Below, in pieces: positions 16,677-24,384 of a stretch of DNA of 64,000 nucleotides. Under the pieces are notes generated by a model. That model saw only the letters and a program-made list of their open reading frames with translations, was not told the origin of the DNA and searched no databases. Made by a program: the position numbers and the translations under genes. The stretch lies in contig JARGOZ010000019.1 in assembly GCA_029213025.1 (NCBI GenBank), positions 1 through 64,000 on the forward strand, read 5' to 3'. Positions within the stretch are counted from its first letter, which is position 1. Every line of letters starts with the position of its first letter. This stretch comes from Verrucomicrobiales bacterium. Lineage in GTDB: Bacteria > Verrucomicrobiota > Verrucomicrobiia > Verrucomicrobiales > DEV007.

Positions 16677-17786
16677 ATGATGCTGATCGGAATATTGATT
16701 GTCGTATTTGCTTTCGCTTTAGCGTTTGCAAATGGAGCCAATGACAACAGCAAAGGTGTCGCCACATTGATTGGAGGTGGAATCCTCTCCAGTAAAAGAG
16801 CCGTCCTCTTCGCTGGGCTCGCCACTCTTCTGGGTTCAGTGGCTGCGATATGGTATGGTGCTGAACTTGCCAGTAAATTTAAAGGGAAAGGTATTGTGGA
16901 TGCGGCCATTCTCAGCTCTGCACTTTTCCCGTTATGCGTAGCGATCGCCTCCAGCACAACGGTGCTGTTAGCCACCCGTATCGGGATGCCAATCTCGACG
17001 ACTCATGCTCTCGTCGGTTCGATCATCGGTATCGGGTTGGCTGGTAACGGTCTGAACTGGAATGCCGTTTGGAGTAAGTTTTTCTATCCTTTGCTTGCAG
17101 CTCCTCTCACTGCTGTAGGAGTTTCGATCGTTGCTTATGCTATATTTCGAAAGATCCGCATCAACATGGGGATTACAGATCAGACCTGCTTATGTCTTGG
17201 CGAGGTCGATCATCCGGTTGCGATCAACCACGATGGCACCGCCTCCTTCACGGAGACCGGTCTGGAGCTGACGCTTGATCAGAAAAGCAACTGTGTGCGG
17301 CGATACGAGGGGGACGTGTTTGGTATAGATGCACAGGCCATAGTAAATCGTCTTCATCTGCTTTCGGCCGGAGCCATCAGTTTTGCCCGGGGCCTCAATG
17401 ATACCCCTAAAATTGCAGCCCTCTTGATTGGTCTGTCGTTTCTGACCGATCGCAATGCGGTTGCTCTGGTAGGAGCGGGTATTCTCGCCGGGGGATTGCT
17501 GATGGTTCGCCGCGTCTCACAAACGATGAGTTCCGGCATCACCACAATGAACGACGGACAGGCTTTCAGCGCGAATTTGACAACCGCCTTTCTCGTAATA
17601 TTTGCAAGTCGATGGGGATTGCCCGTCAGCACAACGCATGTGACATGCGGTAGTCTCTTCGGGATCGGTCTACTGACGAAACAGGGTGATTCCAAAGTCA
17701 TCGGATCGATCGTTCTCGCATGGATCACAACATTACCTATAGCCGGGGTAATCGGTGCGCTTTGTTGGGTTCTGTTTACCAGATAA
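16677..17786 (+). CDS. pit: PiT family inorganic phosphate transporter
   Basis: A 369-residue cation-coupled phosphate permease. Both inverted halves carry the family signature: GANDNSKG near residue 20 and GLNDTPK near residue 240. TTHALVGS and STTHVTCGS follow in each half. A hydrophilic loop of about 70 residues (about 165-235) separates the halves. Phosphate permeases of this kind also admit arsenate, which fits the neighbouring arsenic genes. It starts about 97 bp after the DUF547 gene and is followed at 14 bp by a secreted protein gene. Confidence 0.9.
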   Translation: MMLIGILIVVFAFALAFANGANDNSKGVATLIGGGILSSKRAVLFAGLATLLGSVAAIWYGAELASKFKGKGIVDAAILSSALFPLCVAIASSTTVLLATRIGMPISTTHALVGSIIGIGLAGNGLNWNAVWSKFFYPLLAAPLTAVGVSIVAYAIFRKIRINMGITDQTCLCLGEVDHPVAINHDGTASFTETGLELTLDQKSNCVRRYEGDVFGIDAQAIVNRLHLLSAGAISFARGLNDTPKIAALLIGLSFLTDRNAVALVGAGILAGGLLMVRRVSQTMSSGITTMNDGQAFSANLTTAFLVIFASRWGLPVSTTHVTCGSLFGIGLLTKQGDSKVIGSIVLAWITTLPIAGVIGALCWVLFTR

Positions 17787-17800
17787 ACCAAAGTAGACAA

Positions 17801-18478
17801 ATGAAATTACTTCTTTTTATTTTTGTGGTACAGGCACTGGTTGCACTGGCAAGTGCAGAGGAAATCCCTCTCAGAGTGAAGAGCACAACGCACCCTTACG
17901 GATGGAGATTGCTTGCATTTAAGAACTCAAAAGCAAATACGCTATATACGAGCAACGGTTCCCTACTGGTTGCTGTTAACGCTTCCTCAGGTCCGCTAGT
18001 CTATAGCTTCGGCGAGGTGAAAACTATTTCCGGATTTACCTTTCAGGGCACCGTAGATGGCTTGATCCTCCTCCCGGCTTTGAAAAACCAGGGCGAATCA
18101 GGAGCTGATGATTTTGTTCTCAGGTTCGGGATTATCCTTTCTGGAGACAAAAAAATGACGCGGTTACAATCCATGCTGGCTCCAGTCTGGGTTCGGGAAT
18201 TGGCGGTGATGGGTCCTAAAGGAACCGGCTTGGGGAAAATTGATTTCTATAATGTAGCGAACGGGAGCGGACCAATTTGGAAACAACGCATGCACCCTTC
18301 CGGTAATCAGATGCTGAAAGAAACGATCGCATGTTCTTTGCAACAGCCCGGAGAGATCTTTCTCGACAAGGCATACTCATCGCCTGTCAGAGCAGTCGGA
18401 CTCTGGATCGCATGCGACGGCGACGACACCGGTTCGAAATTCAATCTCGCAATTGATCGCATCGAAATCCGGCCATAA
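17801..18478 (+). CDS. Secreted hypothetical protein
   Basis: Not recognised. ATG at 17801 gives a signal peptide (MKLLLFIFVVQALVALASA) and a mature beta-rich domain of about 205 residues containing VKTISGFTFQGTVDGLILLP and repeated short strands. The sequence recalls a galactose-binding or jelly-roll type domain but no motif is decisive. It lies 14 bp after the phosphate permease and is probably in the same operon. Confidence 0.65.
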   Translation: MKLLLFIFVVQALVALASAEEIPLRVKSTTHPYGWRLLAFKNSKANTLYTSNGSLLVAVNASSGPLVYSFGEVKTISGFTFQGTVDGLILLPALKNQGESGADDFVLRFGIILSGDKKMTRLQSMLAPVWVRELAVMGPKGTGLGKIDFYNVANGSGPIWKQRMHPSGNQMLKETIACSLQQPGEIFLDKAYSSPVRAVGLWIACDGDDTGSKFNLAIDRIEIRP

Positions 18479-18485
18479 AACAGGC

Positions 18486-18505
18486 CTTCAGATGATCTTC
18501 TGAAG
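18486..18505. terminator. Hairpin after the secreted protein gene
   Basis: CTTCAGA (18486-18492) pairs with TCTGAAG (18499-18505) around a 6-base loop, 8 bp after the stop codon at 18478. There is no T-run, so a terminator role is only plausible. Confidence 0.35.
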
Positions 18506-18511
18506 AAACTT

Positions 18512-18541
18512 GTTAAGACTCCGGAGGCAGATCGCGACTCA
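18512..18541 (+). promoter_or_regulatory. Candidate alternative-sigma promoter for lipoprotein gene
   Basis: GTTAA at 18512-18516 and CGACTCA from 18535 are separated by 18 bases, with the ATG of the lipoprotein 36 bp beyond. Flanks are also shared with the copy at 20285: both read AGAAACTTGTTAA and ATCGCGACTCAYAC, so the two regions may be duplicates. Confidence 0.52.
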
Positions 18542-18576
18542 TACAAGGACATCATTTGGTCCATCACAATAAATCT

Positions 18577-18756
18577 ATGAAAATATTCTTCGTCGCACTC
18601 AATATCGCAGGTCTCAGCCTGTTGTCGGTTTTCACTTCTTGCGGAAGCAAGGCTTCTACTACGATTGGCGATCGAAGCGTCTACACCGGTTCAAATGGCA
18701 CCAACTATGGTGGAGCCTACCAGAGCTCGGGCCGAATCTGCGGCCCTTCGGGATGA
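18577..18756 (+). CDS. Small lipoprotein
   Basis: A 59-residue protein with lipoprotein signal MKIFFVALNIAGLSLLSVFTSC and a Gly/Ser/Tyr-rich mature part of about 38 residues. No function recognised. ATG at 18577 was chosen over an upstream in-frame start because it begins the signal peptide. A candidate promoter of the shared GTTAA/CGACTCA type precedes it and a perfect palindrome follows it. Confidence 0.6.
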   Translation: MKIFFVALNIAGLSLLSVFTSCGSKASTTIGDRSVYTGSNGTNYGGAYQSSGRICGPSG

Positions 18757-18767
18757 CACGGATCATC

Positions 18768-18789
18768 TTTCCGGTAGGTCTACCGGAAA
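18768..18789. terminator. Perfect 10-bp palindrome after lipoprotein gene
   Basis: TTTCCGGTAG (18768-18777) and CTACCGGAAA (18780-18789) are perfect inverted arms separated by two bases, 11 bp after the lipoprotein stop. It is a likely RNA hairpin or a dyad protein site; the following bases are A/T-rich without a clear T-run. Confidence 0.5.
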
Positions 18790-18810
18790 ATCAATAATCC
18801 TGCAATGAAA

Positions 18811-18855
18811 AACGCCCAAAGGGCGTTGCTACAGTAGCCGCGCCCTTTGGACGCT
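18811..18855. repeat. REP-like element A (ACGCCCAAAGGGCGT family)
   Basis: The left half is ACGCCCAAAGGGCGT, itself a palindrome, and the right half is its degenerate reverse complement CGCCCTTTGGACGCT, joined by a short TTGCTACAGTAGC spacer. TGCAATGAAA precedes it, as at copy C (20156). Confidence 0.8.
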
Positions 18856-18881
18856 CTTCTCGAAGCAATTGCGTCTCACCT

Positions 18882-20117
18882 ATGTTTGATAGTTCTTTAC
18901 GCCACAATGGACGCCCAAAGGGCGTCGTAGTAGCAACGCCCTTTGGGCGTTTTCTCATTGCCGCTCCCCAAATTACGGTCCCCTTCCCTCTGATAATCAC
19001 CGTCGCTCTCGTTCTTGCCAATTCCCAACTATTCGCTCAAAATCACTACAGTTACGGAGAGTTTAATCATCGGCTAAACTCCGCAACTGGAGGCGAGCAA
19101 GTATTCGCAAAAAATCTAAAACGATTTCGGAATCCCGAACTTGGCGAAAAACAAACGGGTATCTTTCTCACCGAAAAGTATGACCCACAACGAATCCCGG
19201 TACTTTTAGTTCACGGCCTTCTATCCGGGCCTTACACATGGGAAGAGATGATAAACGGATTACATTGCGATCCGATTATCCAAAAGCGATTTCAGTTTTG
19301 GTACTATTGCCATTCTTCCGCTGCACCCAGTGTGCCGGCAGCCGCAATTATGAAGCGCCACCTCGACCTGGCCGTGTCCAGGGTCGAGAAAACCTATAGT
19401 ATCTCTATGCAACGACGGATCATCGTGATTGGCCATAGTATGGGTGGAATCTTATCGAAGTCACTAATCTCATCATCCGGGGATGACCTGTGGATTACCG
19501 CGTTCCGTGCACCGTCCGCCGAGTTTCACCTCACCCCGGACCAGAGAAACCTGATGGAGAGCGCTTTTCGATATTCCCCGCGGAACTATGTAAAGACCGT
19601 GATCTTTATCGCGACTCCTCACAAAGGCAGTAAAATGGCCAACGGACTACCCGGACGGATAGGCATGGCGCTGGCGAGGCGGCCCGATGAAATCGAAAGC
19701 CTGGCCGATGCCTTCACGACGAGGAACCGTCATCTGTTACAACCGGATTTTGCCGCCTTTGTCGAAGCGGGGGTCAACTCAATCGCAACGATGCGGCCTG
19801 ATTCCCCCATCGCTGATGTCCTCGTAAAACTGCCAATCGATCCCGAAGTTCGATTTTATAACATCGCCGGAGTGAAAAGAGTAAGTAAAGAAATTGGGGA
19901 CGGGGTCGTTCCGCTTAAAAGCGCCATCATCCCTGGAGCGGTTGCCGATTTGGTCATTCAATCAAAGCATCGCGTCCATCAGACTCCAGGCGCTGCACAC
20001 TGGATAAAAGAGATCCTTCAGCATGAAGCCGGGATGATTTCAGAGCAGGAAATGAAGGCGGCTCTGGCTCCCGTTTTATTGAGTCCGGAAAGGTTGGAAA
20101 GCCTGAAATCCCGATAA
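18882..20117 (+). CDS. Exported alpha/beta-hydrolase (lipase-like)
   Basis: A 411-residue frame encoding a lipase-type alpha/beta hydrolase: HGLLSG (about 111-116), nucleophile motif GHSMGG (Ser about 186), acid within GDGVVPL and a His in a C-terminal SKHRVHQ segment. A hydrophobic stretch at about residues 31-50 ending in ANSQLFAQ looks like a signal peptide core. Its positively charged N-region, RPKGVVVATPFGRF (residues 11-24), is encoded by a REP-like repeat (18911-18954). The only ATG before the hydrophobic core is upstream of that repeat. Either the repeat is translated or a non-ATG start is used. Substrate unknown, probably a lipid ester. Confidence 0.75.
   Translation: MFDSSLRHNGRPKGVVVATPFGRFLIAAPQITVPFPLIITVALVLANSQLFAQNHYSYGEFNHRLNSATGGEQVFAKNLKRFRNPELGEKQTGIFLTEKYDPQRIPVLLVHGLLSGPYTWEEMINGLHCDPIIQKRFQFWYYCHSSAAPSVPAAAIMKRHLDLAVSRVEKTYSISMQRRIIVIGHSMGGILSKSLISSSGDDLWITAFRAPSAEFHLTPDQRNLMESAFRYSPRNYVKTVIFIATPHKGSKMANGLPGRIGMALARRPDEIESLADAFTTRNRHLLQPDFAAFVEAGVNSIATMRPDSPIADVLVKLPIDPEVRFYNIAGVKRVSKEIGDGVVPLKSAIIPGAVADLVIQSKHRVHQTPGAAHWIKEILQHEAGMISEQEMKAALAPVLLSPERLESLKSR
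18911..18954. repeat. REP-like element B, overlapping lipase 5' end
   Basis: This is the best copy of the family: ACGCCCAAAGGGCGT, then a GTAGTAGCA spacer, then ACGCCCTTTGGGCGT. It lies inside the open reading frame of the lipase, between the only ATG and the signal-peptide core. Confidence 0.85.
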
Positions 20118-20155
20118 ATCGGCAAAGGCAAACACTGTTCGCTGCAATGAAACAG

Positions 20156-20214
20156 ACGCCCAAAGGGCGGCCCCCCCCGGGCGTAGCTACGGTAGCCACG
20201 CCCTTTGGGCGTTT
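20156..20214. repeat. REP-like element C
   Basis: ACGCCCAAAGGGCGG and ACGCCCTTTGGGCGT flank a longer spacer that includes a run of eight C. It lies 38 bp after the lipase stop, preceded by TGCAATGAAAC as at copy A. Confidence 0.85.
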
Positions 20215-20284
20215 TCCCATCGCGAATTTTGGAATAAAAGCTGAGTGAAATTTAGCTTTCATCCATTTTTCCCCAAAGAAACTT

Positions 20285-20313
20285 GTTAATACACAGGAAG
20301 GAATCGCGACTCA
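20285..20313 (+). promoter_or_regulatory. Candidate alternative-sigma promoter for TVP38 gene
   Basis: GTTAA (20285-20289) and CGACTCA (20307-20313) are 17 bases apart. The extended match to the site at 18512 covers AGAAACTTGTTAA and ATCGCGACTCAYAC. The TVP38 start is about 70 bp beyond, and a decayed REP-like element sits in between. Confidence 0.5.
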
Positions 20314-20324
20314 CACATGAAACT

Positions 20325-20360
20325 AACGCCCAAAGGGTGTTGCTACTGCAACCGCGCTCT
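20325..20360. repeat. REP-like element D, degenerate
   Basis: ACGCCCAAAGGGTGTTGCTACTGCA matches the left half of copies A-C, while the right half (ACCGCGCTCT) has decayed. It lies in the presumed leader of the TVP38 gene. Confidence 0.6.
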
Positions 20361-20383
20361 GAACTAATACCAAAATCATTACT

Positions 20384-21100
20384 ATGAATACAGCAGAACA
20401 AATCACCCAACCGAAACGCAGAATCCCCTGGAAAAATATCGTCGTTGCACTTTTTGTCATCGGAACGATCGGGGGCTTGCTTTACGTATTACCAATAGGT
20501 GAATACCTGACGAAATCGATTTCGTGGATTGAGACCCTCGGGGTTTGGGGGCCAATCGCCTTTATCGGAATCTATATTTTGGCTGTCGTGTTCTTTGTGC
20601 CCGGCTCTCTTTTAACCGCTGCATCAGGGACGATCTTCGGTGTTGTGTGGGGGGCCGCTTATGTCTCTATCGCATCGACATTGGGGGCAACTTTGGCTTT
20701 TCTGATCGGCCGCTATCTTGCTCGAGGCTGGGTCGAAAAGAAGATTGCCGGGAACGAGAGCTTCAGTGCAATCGACAGTGGCGTAGCAGAACAGGGTTGG
20801 AAAATTGTCGGACTGACCCGCCTGTCACCCGTGTTCCCGTTTTCTTTACTGAACTATGCCTACGGAATCACAAAAGTTAAATTAAGACACTACGTCCTCG
20901 TCTCGTGGATAGGTATGTTTCCCGGCACCCTGTTATATGTCTACATCGGTTCGCTGGGGAAAGCTGCGACTGAGTCGGGAAGCAAAAGCCCTGCCGAATG
21001 GGCAATGTATGGAGTCGGACTGCTGGCGACCGTTGTAGTAACGATATACATCACAAAGATCTCCAGGAAAGCCCTTCAGCAGAAAATTGAAGAAAAATAG
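20384..21100 (+). CDS. TVP38/TMEM64 (SNARE-associated, DedA-like) membrane protein
   Basis: A 238-residue polytopic inner membrane protein. The family core is FVPGSLLTAASGTIFGVVWG (about residues 75-95), ATLAFLIGRYLARGW, and GLTRLSPVFPFSLLNYAYG, followed by a C-terminal TM segment. DedA-superfamily proteins act in lipid-carrier flipping or membrane homeostasis. TVP38 domains are known to occur fused to FAD-dependent disulfide reductases of the type encoded at 26239, and the two occur separately here within 6 kb. It is preceded by a candidate promoter shared with arsM and DUF547. Confidence 0.85.
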   Translation: MNTAEQITQPKRRIPWKNIVVALFVIGTIGGLLYVLPIGEYLTKSISWIETLGVWGPIAFIGIYILAVVFFVPGSLLTAASGTIFGVVWGAAYVSIASTLGATLAFLIGRYLARGWVEKKIAGNESFSAIDSGVAEQGWKIVGLTRLSPVFPFSLLNYAYGITKVKLRHYVLVSWIGMFPGTLLYVYIGSLGKAATESGSKSPAEWAMYGVGLLATVVVTIYITKISRKALQQKIEEK

Positions 21101-21157
21101 AAGTATACCTGTGCTGGAATGACGCAAGAAAATCGATATATACCGGCGATTCCAGGA

Positions 21158-21247
21158 AAACGCTCAATGGGCATTGCTACTTTAGCCGCCTCCTTTGGAG
21201 GTGAAGTTTCAACTGGCATACCTATAGACGGCCAAAGGCGTTTTCTT
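21158..21247. repeat. REP-like element E, decayed
   Basis: Fragments such as AAACGCTCAATGGGCATTGCTAC and TCCTTTGGAGG (21158-21202), then GACGGCCAAAGGCGTTTTCTT (21228-21247), align with the ACGCCCAAAGGGCGT family with several changes. It seems to be an old copy. Confidence 0.45.
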
Positions 21248-21252
21248 AGCGG

Positions 21253-21289
21253 CTGTACCCTGCACGCTCACACACTGTACAGGGTACAG
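21253..21289. repeat. AACAGGGTACAGT-family inverted pair
   Basis: CTGTACCCTG (21253-21262) and CAGGGTACAG (21280-21289) are perfect inverted arms around 17 bases. They lie 66 bp upstream of gdhA, so the element could sit in its promoter or leader. Confidence 0.7.
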
Positions 21290-21354
21290 TCGATAGCATC
21301 AACCCTCTCCTTTTCACCACGAATTAACTACACGAAATCACAAAAACAATCACG

Positions 21355-22698
21355 ATGAAAAATACATGCACAGACATCAACGCCTTTATGTCTGGTCTCC
21401 GGAAACGCAACCCCGGCCAACGGGAATTCCACGACGCTGTTCAGGAAGTGGCTTCGGACATCATACCATTCCTCGCCGATCATAAAGAATTCCAGGGAGA
21501 ATGCCTACTGGAGCGCCTTACCGAACCTGACCGGGTCATTTCATTTCGCGTCAGCTGGGTCGATGACGAGGGCAATGTTCGCGCCGATCGCGCCTGGCGG
21601 GTTCAGTTCTGCAATGCGATCGGCCCCTACAAAGGCGGGATGCGATTTCACCCTACTGTGACTGAAAGCGTTCTGAAGTTTCTCGGTTTCGAACAAATCT
21701 TTAAAAACAGTCTGACGGGTCTGCCCATGGGCGGTGCCAAGGGCGGTTCCAATTTTAATCCCAAAGGCAAGAGCGACGGCGAAGTGATGCGCTTTTGCCA
21801 ATCGCTGATGATCGAACTTCATCGCTATATAGGTCCGGATACTGATGTGCCCGCCGGTGACATCGGAGTCGGCGCTCGCGAGGTCGGGTATCTGTTCGGA
21901 AAATACCGGCGCCTCTCCAACACATTTACCGGAGTATTAACTGGCAAAGGGCTGAATTTCGGAGGCAGCATCGGCCGTAAGGAAGCGACCGGTCACGGCG
22001 TCGTCTACTTCATGCGCGAAATGTTGGCAACCAGAGGCGATGGGATCGAAGGCAAGACCGCAGTCGTTTCCGGATCGGGCAACGTTGCACTTTATTGTAT
22101 AGAGAAACTGATCCAGCTCGGCGCAAAACCCGTTACCGCCAGCGACAGTTCCGGCTTTATCTACGACCCTAATGGTATCGACGAGGAAAAGCTGGCTTTC
22201 CTCAAAGATCTGAAAGAAGTCCGTCGCGGCCGAATCGAGGAGTATGCCGAAAAATACGGATGTACTTTCTCCGTCGGCCGCCCGTGGGCAGCGAAAGCCC
22301 ATCTGGCATTCCCTTGTGCGACCCAAAATGAAATTACTGAAGACGACGCGAAAACACTAATCGCCAACGGACTCATGGCACTGGCCGAAGGGGCCAACAT
22401 GCCCTGCGAACCGGGAGCTCAGCACCTGCTAAGGCAGAGCGTCCTCTACGCTCCGGGGAAGGCATCGAACGCAGGTGGTGTAGCGGTTTCCGGTCTCGAA
22501 CAAAGCCAGAATGCTATGCGTATCAATTGGTCGCTTGAAGAGGTGGATCAACGTCTGCAGATCATCATGAGCGATATTCACGGGAAATGTAGCAAGTACG
22601 GAAAGCACGCTAACGGTGGTATCGACTACGTGCGCGGGGCAAACATTGGCGGGTTCACGAAAGTTGCCAGTGCGTTGCAGGAATGCGGTGTTGTTTAG
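21355..22698 (+). CDS. gdhA: Glutamate dehydrogenase (NADP-type)
   Basis: A 447-residue hexameric-type glutamate dehydrogenase converting 2-oxoglutarate and ammonium to glutamate. Characteristic parts are YKGGMRFHPTVTESVLKFLGFEQIFKNSLTGLPMGGAKGG with the catalytic Lys in GGAKGG, DVPAGDIGVGAREVGY, and the Rossmann loop VSGSGNVA near residue 240. The length matches the small NADP enzymes. It starts a run of co-oriented genes (acetolactate synthase 30 bp downstream). A repeat pair lies in its leader. Confidence 0.93.
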   Translation: MKNTCTDINAFMSGLRKRNPGQREFHDAVQEVASDIIPFLADHKEFQGECLLERLTEPDRVISFRVSWVDDEGNVRADRAWRVQFCNAIGPYKGGMRFHPTVTESVLKFLGFEQIFKNSLTGLPMGGAKGGSNFNPKGKSDGEVMRFCQSLMIELHRYIGPDTDVPAGDIGVGAREVGYLFGKYRRLSNTFTGVLTGKGLNFGGSIGRKEATGHGVVYFMREMLATRGDGIEGKTAVVSGSGNVALYCIEKLIQLGAKPVTASDSSGFIYDPNGIDEEKLAFLKDLKEVRRGRIEEYAEKYGCTFSVGRPWAAKAHLAFPCATQNEITEDDAKTLIANGLMALAEGANMPCEPGAQHLLRQSVLYAPGKASNAGGVAVSGLEQSQNAMRINWSLEEVDQRLQIIMSDIHGKCSKYGKHANGGIDYVRGANIGGFTKVASALQECGVV

Positions 22699-22728
22699 TA
22701 TAGAATCATCTCAAACAATTATCTACCA

Positions 22729-24369
22729 ATGAAAGCATCCGACCTGTTTGTAAAAGCTCTCGAAAACGAGGGCGTGGAATATATCTTCGGCATTCCCGGC
22801 GAAGAAAACCTCGACTTCCTCGACTCCCTGTCGCGCTCACCGATCAAATTGATCCTTACCCGTCACGAACAGGCCGCCGGATTTATGGCAGCGACCCTCG
22901 GCCGCCTCACCGGCAAGGTCGGAGTTTGTCTTTCGACCCTGGGACCCGGGGCGACAAATCTCGTTACCGCAGCCGCCTATGCGCAACTGGGTGGTATGCC
23001 GATGCTCATGGTTACCGGGCAAAAGCCGATTAAGAGTAGTAAGCAGGGGCAGTTTCAGATCATTGATGTAGTGGACATGATGCAGCCCATCACGAAATAC
23101 AGCCAGCAAATCGCAAGTGGAGATAATATACCCAGCCGGATCCGCGAAGCCTTCCGGCTCGCTGCCGAAGAGAAGCCGGGCGCGGCCCATTTGGAGCTGC
23201 CCGAAGACATCGCTGCCGAGGAAACCAACCGCAAGCCAATCGACGAAAGCCTCGCTCGCCGCCCTGTCGCCGAAAGTAAAGCGGTAGCCAGCGCCATTAA
23301 TTTGCTAACAGCAGCGAAGCACCCGCTACTCGTCATCGCAGCCGGCGCAAACCGGAAACTGACCGCCACTCAATTACGGGAATTTGTTGATCGGCAGCGC
23401 ATTCCTTTCATCACAACGCAGATGGGGAAAGGCGTCGTCGATGAACGCCACGAGCTGTTTCTCGGCAATGCAACCCTGTCCGCAGGAGACTTTCTCCACC
23501 GCGCTATCGAAAAGGCTGATGTGATCGTCAATATCGGGCACGATGTCGTAGAGAAGCCTCCATTCTTTATGGACAAAGGTGAGCGCCAGGTTATCCACGT
23601 AAATTTCAACTCAGCGGCAGTCGATCCTGTCTACTTCCCACAGATCGAAGTCATCGGAGATATAGCCAACAGCATTTGGCAAATCAATGAAGGGCTTGTT
23701 CCGCAGGAAAACTGGGACTTCGAATGGTTTATGAAATGCCGTGCCGCCACTGAAGAGCACATCAGCGAAGGCAGCGATGCAGCGGAGTTCCCGGTCCGCC
23801 CGCAGCGCCTCGTTGCCGATGTCCGTTCCGTCATGCCGGACAACGGGATCATCGCCCTTGACAACGGGGTGTATAAAATCTGGTTCGCCCGCAATTACAA
23901 AGCTCACAGGCCAAACACTGTCCTCCTCGACAACGCGCTCGCCTCGATGGGTGCCGGACTTCCTTCCGCTATCGCAGCAAAAATCGTACACCCCGACCGC
24001 CCTGTGATCGCGATTTGCGGAGATGGAGGTTTTATGATGAATTCGCAGGAGTTGGAGACCGCCGTTCGGCTCGGGCTGGATCTCATCGTTTTGATACTAA
24101 ACGACTGTGCCTACGGCATGATCAAATGGAAGCAGGCGCACATGCACTTTCAGGACTACGGCCTCGATTTCAAAAATCCCTGCTTCGTAAAATACGCAGA
24201 CAGTTATGGCGCGACCGGGCATCGCCTCGCAGCAACCGATGAACTCGCCCCGCTGATCCGCAATTGTCAGCAACAGGGCGGGGTTCACCTCATCGATATA
24301 CCAATCGACTACTCGGAGAATGATCGCATTCTAAATGTGGAACTACCACAGCGCAGCGCCCAACTCTAA
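22729..24369 (+). CDS. Acetolactate synthase large subunit (AlsS-like)
   Basis: A 546-residue thiamine-diphosphate enzyme that condenses pyruvate to acetolactate. The catalytic Glu is in LTRHEQAAGFMA (E47), the substrate loop TLGPGATNL follows, and the ThDP motif is GDGGFMMNSQELETAVRLGLDLIVLILND (about residues 430-458). No regulatory small subunit gene is adjacent, which is typical of the catabolic AlsS form. The next gene, an aldehyde dehydrogenase, begins 15 bp later. The alternative is a related ThDP carboligase. Confidence 0.83.
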   Translation: MKASDLFVKALENEGVEYIFGIPGEENLDFLDSLSRSPIKLILTRHEQAAGFMAATLGRLTGKVGVCLSTLGPGATNLVTAAAYAQLGGMPMLMVTGQKPIKSSKQGQFQIIDVVDMMQPITKYSQQIASGDNIPSRIREAFRLAAEEKPGAAHLELPEDIAAEETNRKPIDESLARRPVAESKAVASAINLLTAAKHPLLVIAAGANRKLTATQLREFVDRQRIPFITTQMGKGVVDERHELFLGNATLSAGDFLHRAIEKADVIVNIGHDVVEKPPFFMDKGERQVIHVNFNSAAVDPVYFPQIEVIGDIANSIWQINEGLVPQENWDFEWFMKCRAATEEHISEGSDAAEFPVRPQRLVADVRSVMPDNGIIALDNGVYKIWFARNYKAHRPNTVLLDNALASMGAGLPSAIAAKIVHPDRPVIAICGDGGFMMNSQELETAVRLGLDLIVLILNDCAYGMIKWKQAHMHFQDYGLDFKNPCFVKYADSYGATGHRLAATDELAPLIRNCQQQGGVHLIDIPIDYSENDRILNVELPQRSAQL

Positions 24370-24384
24370 CACATCACCAATACC

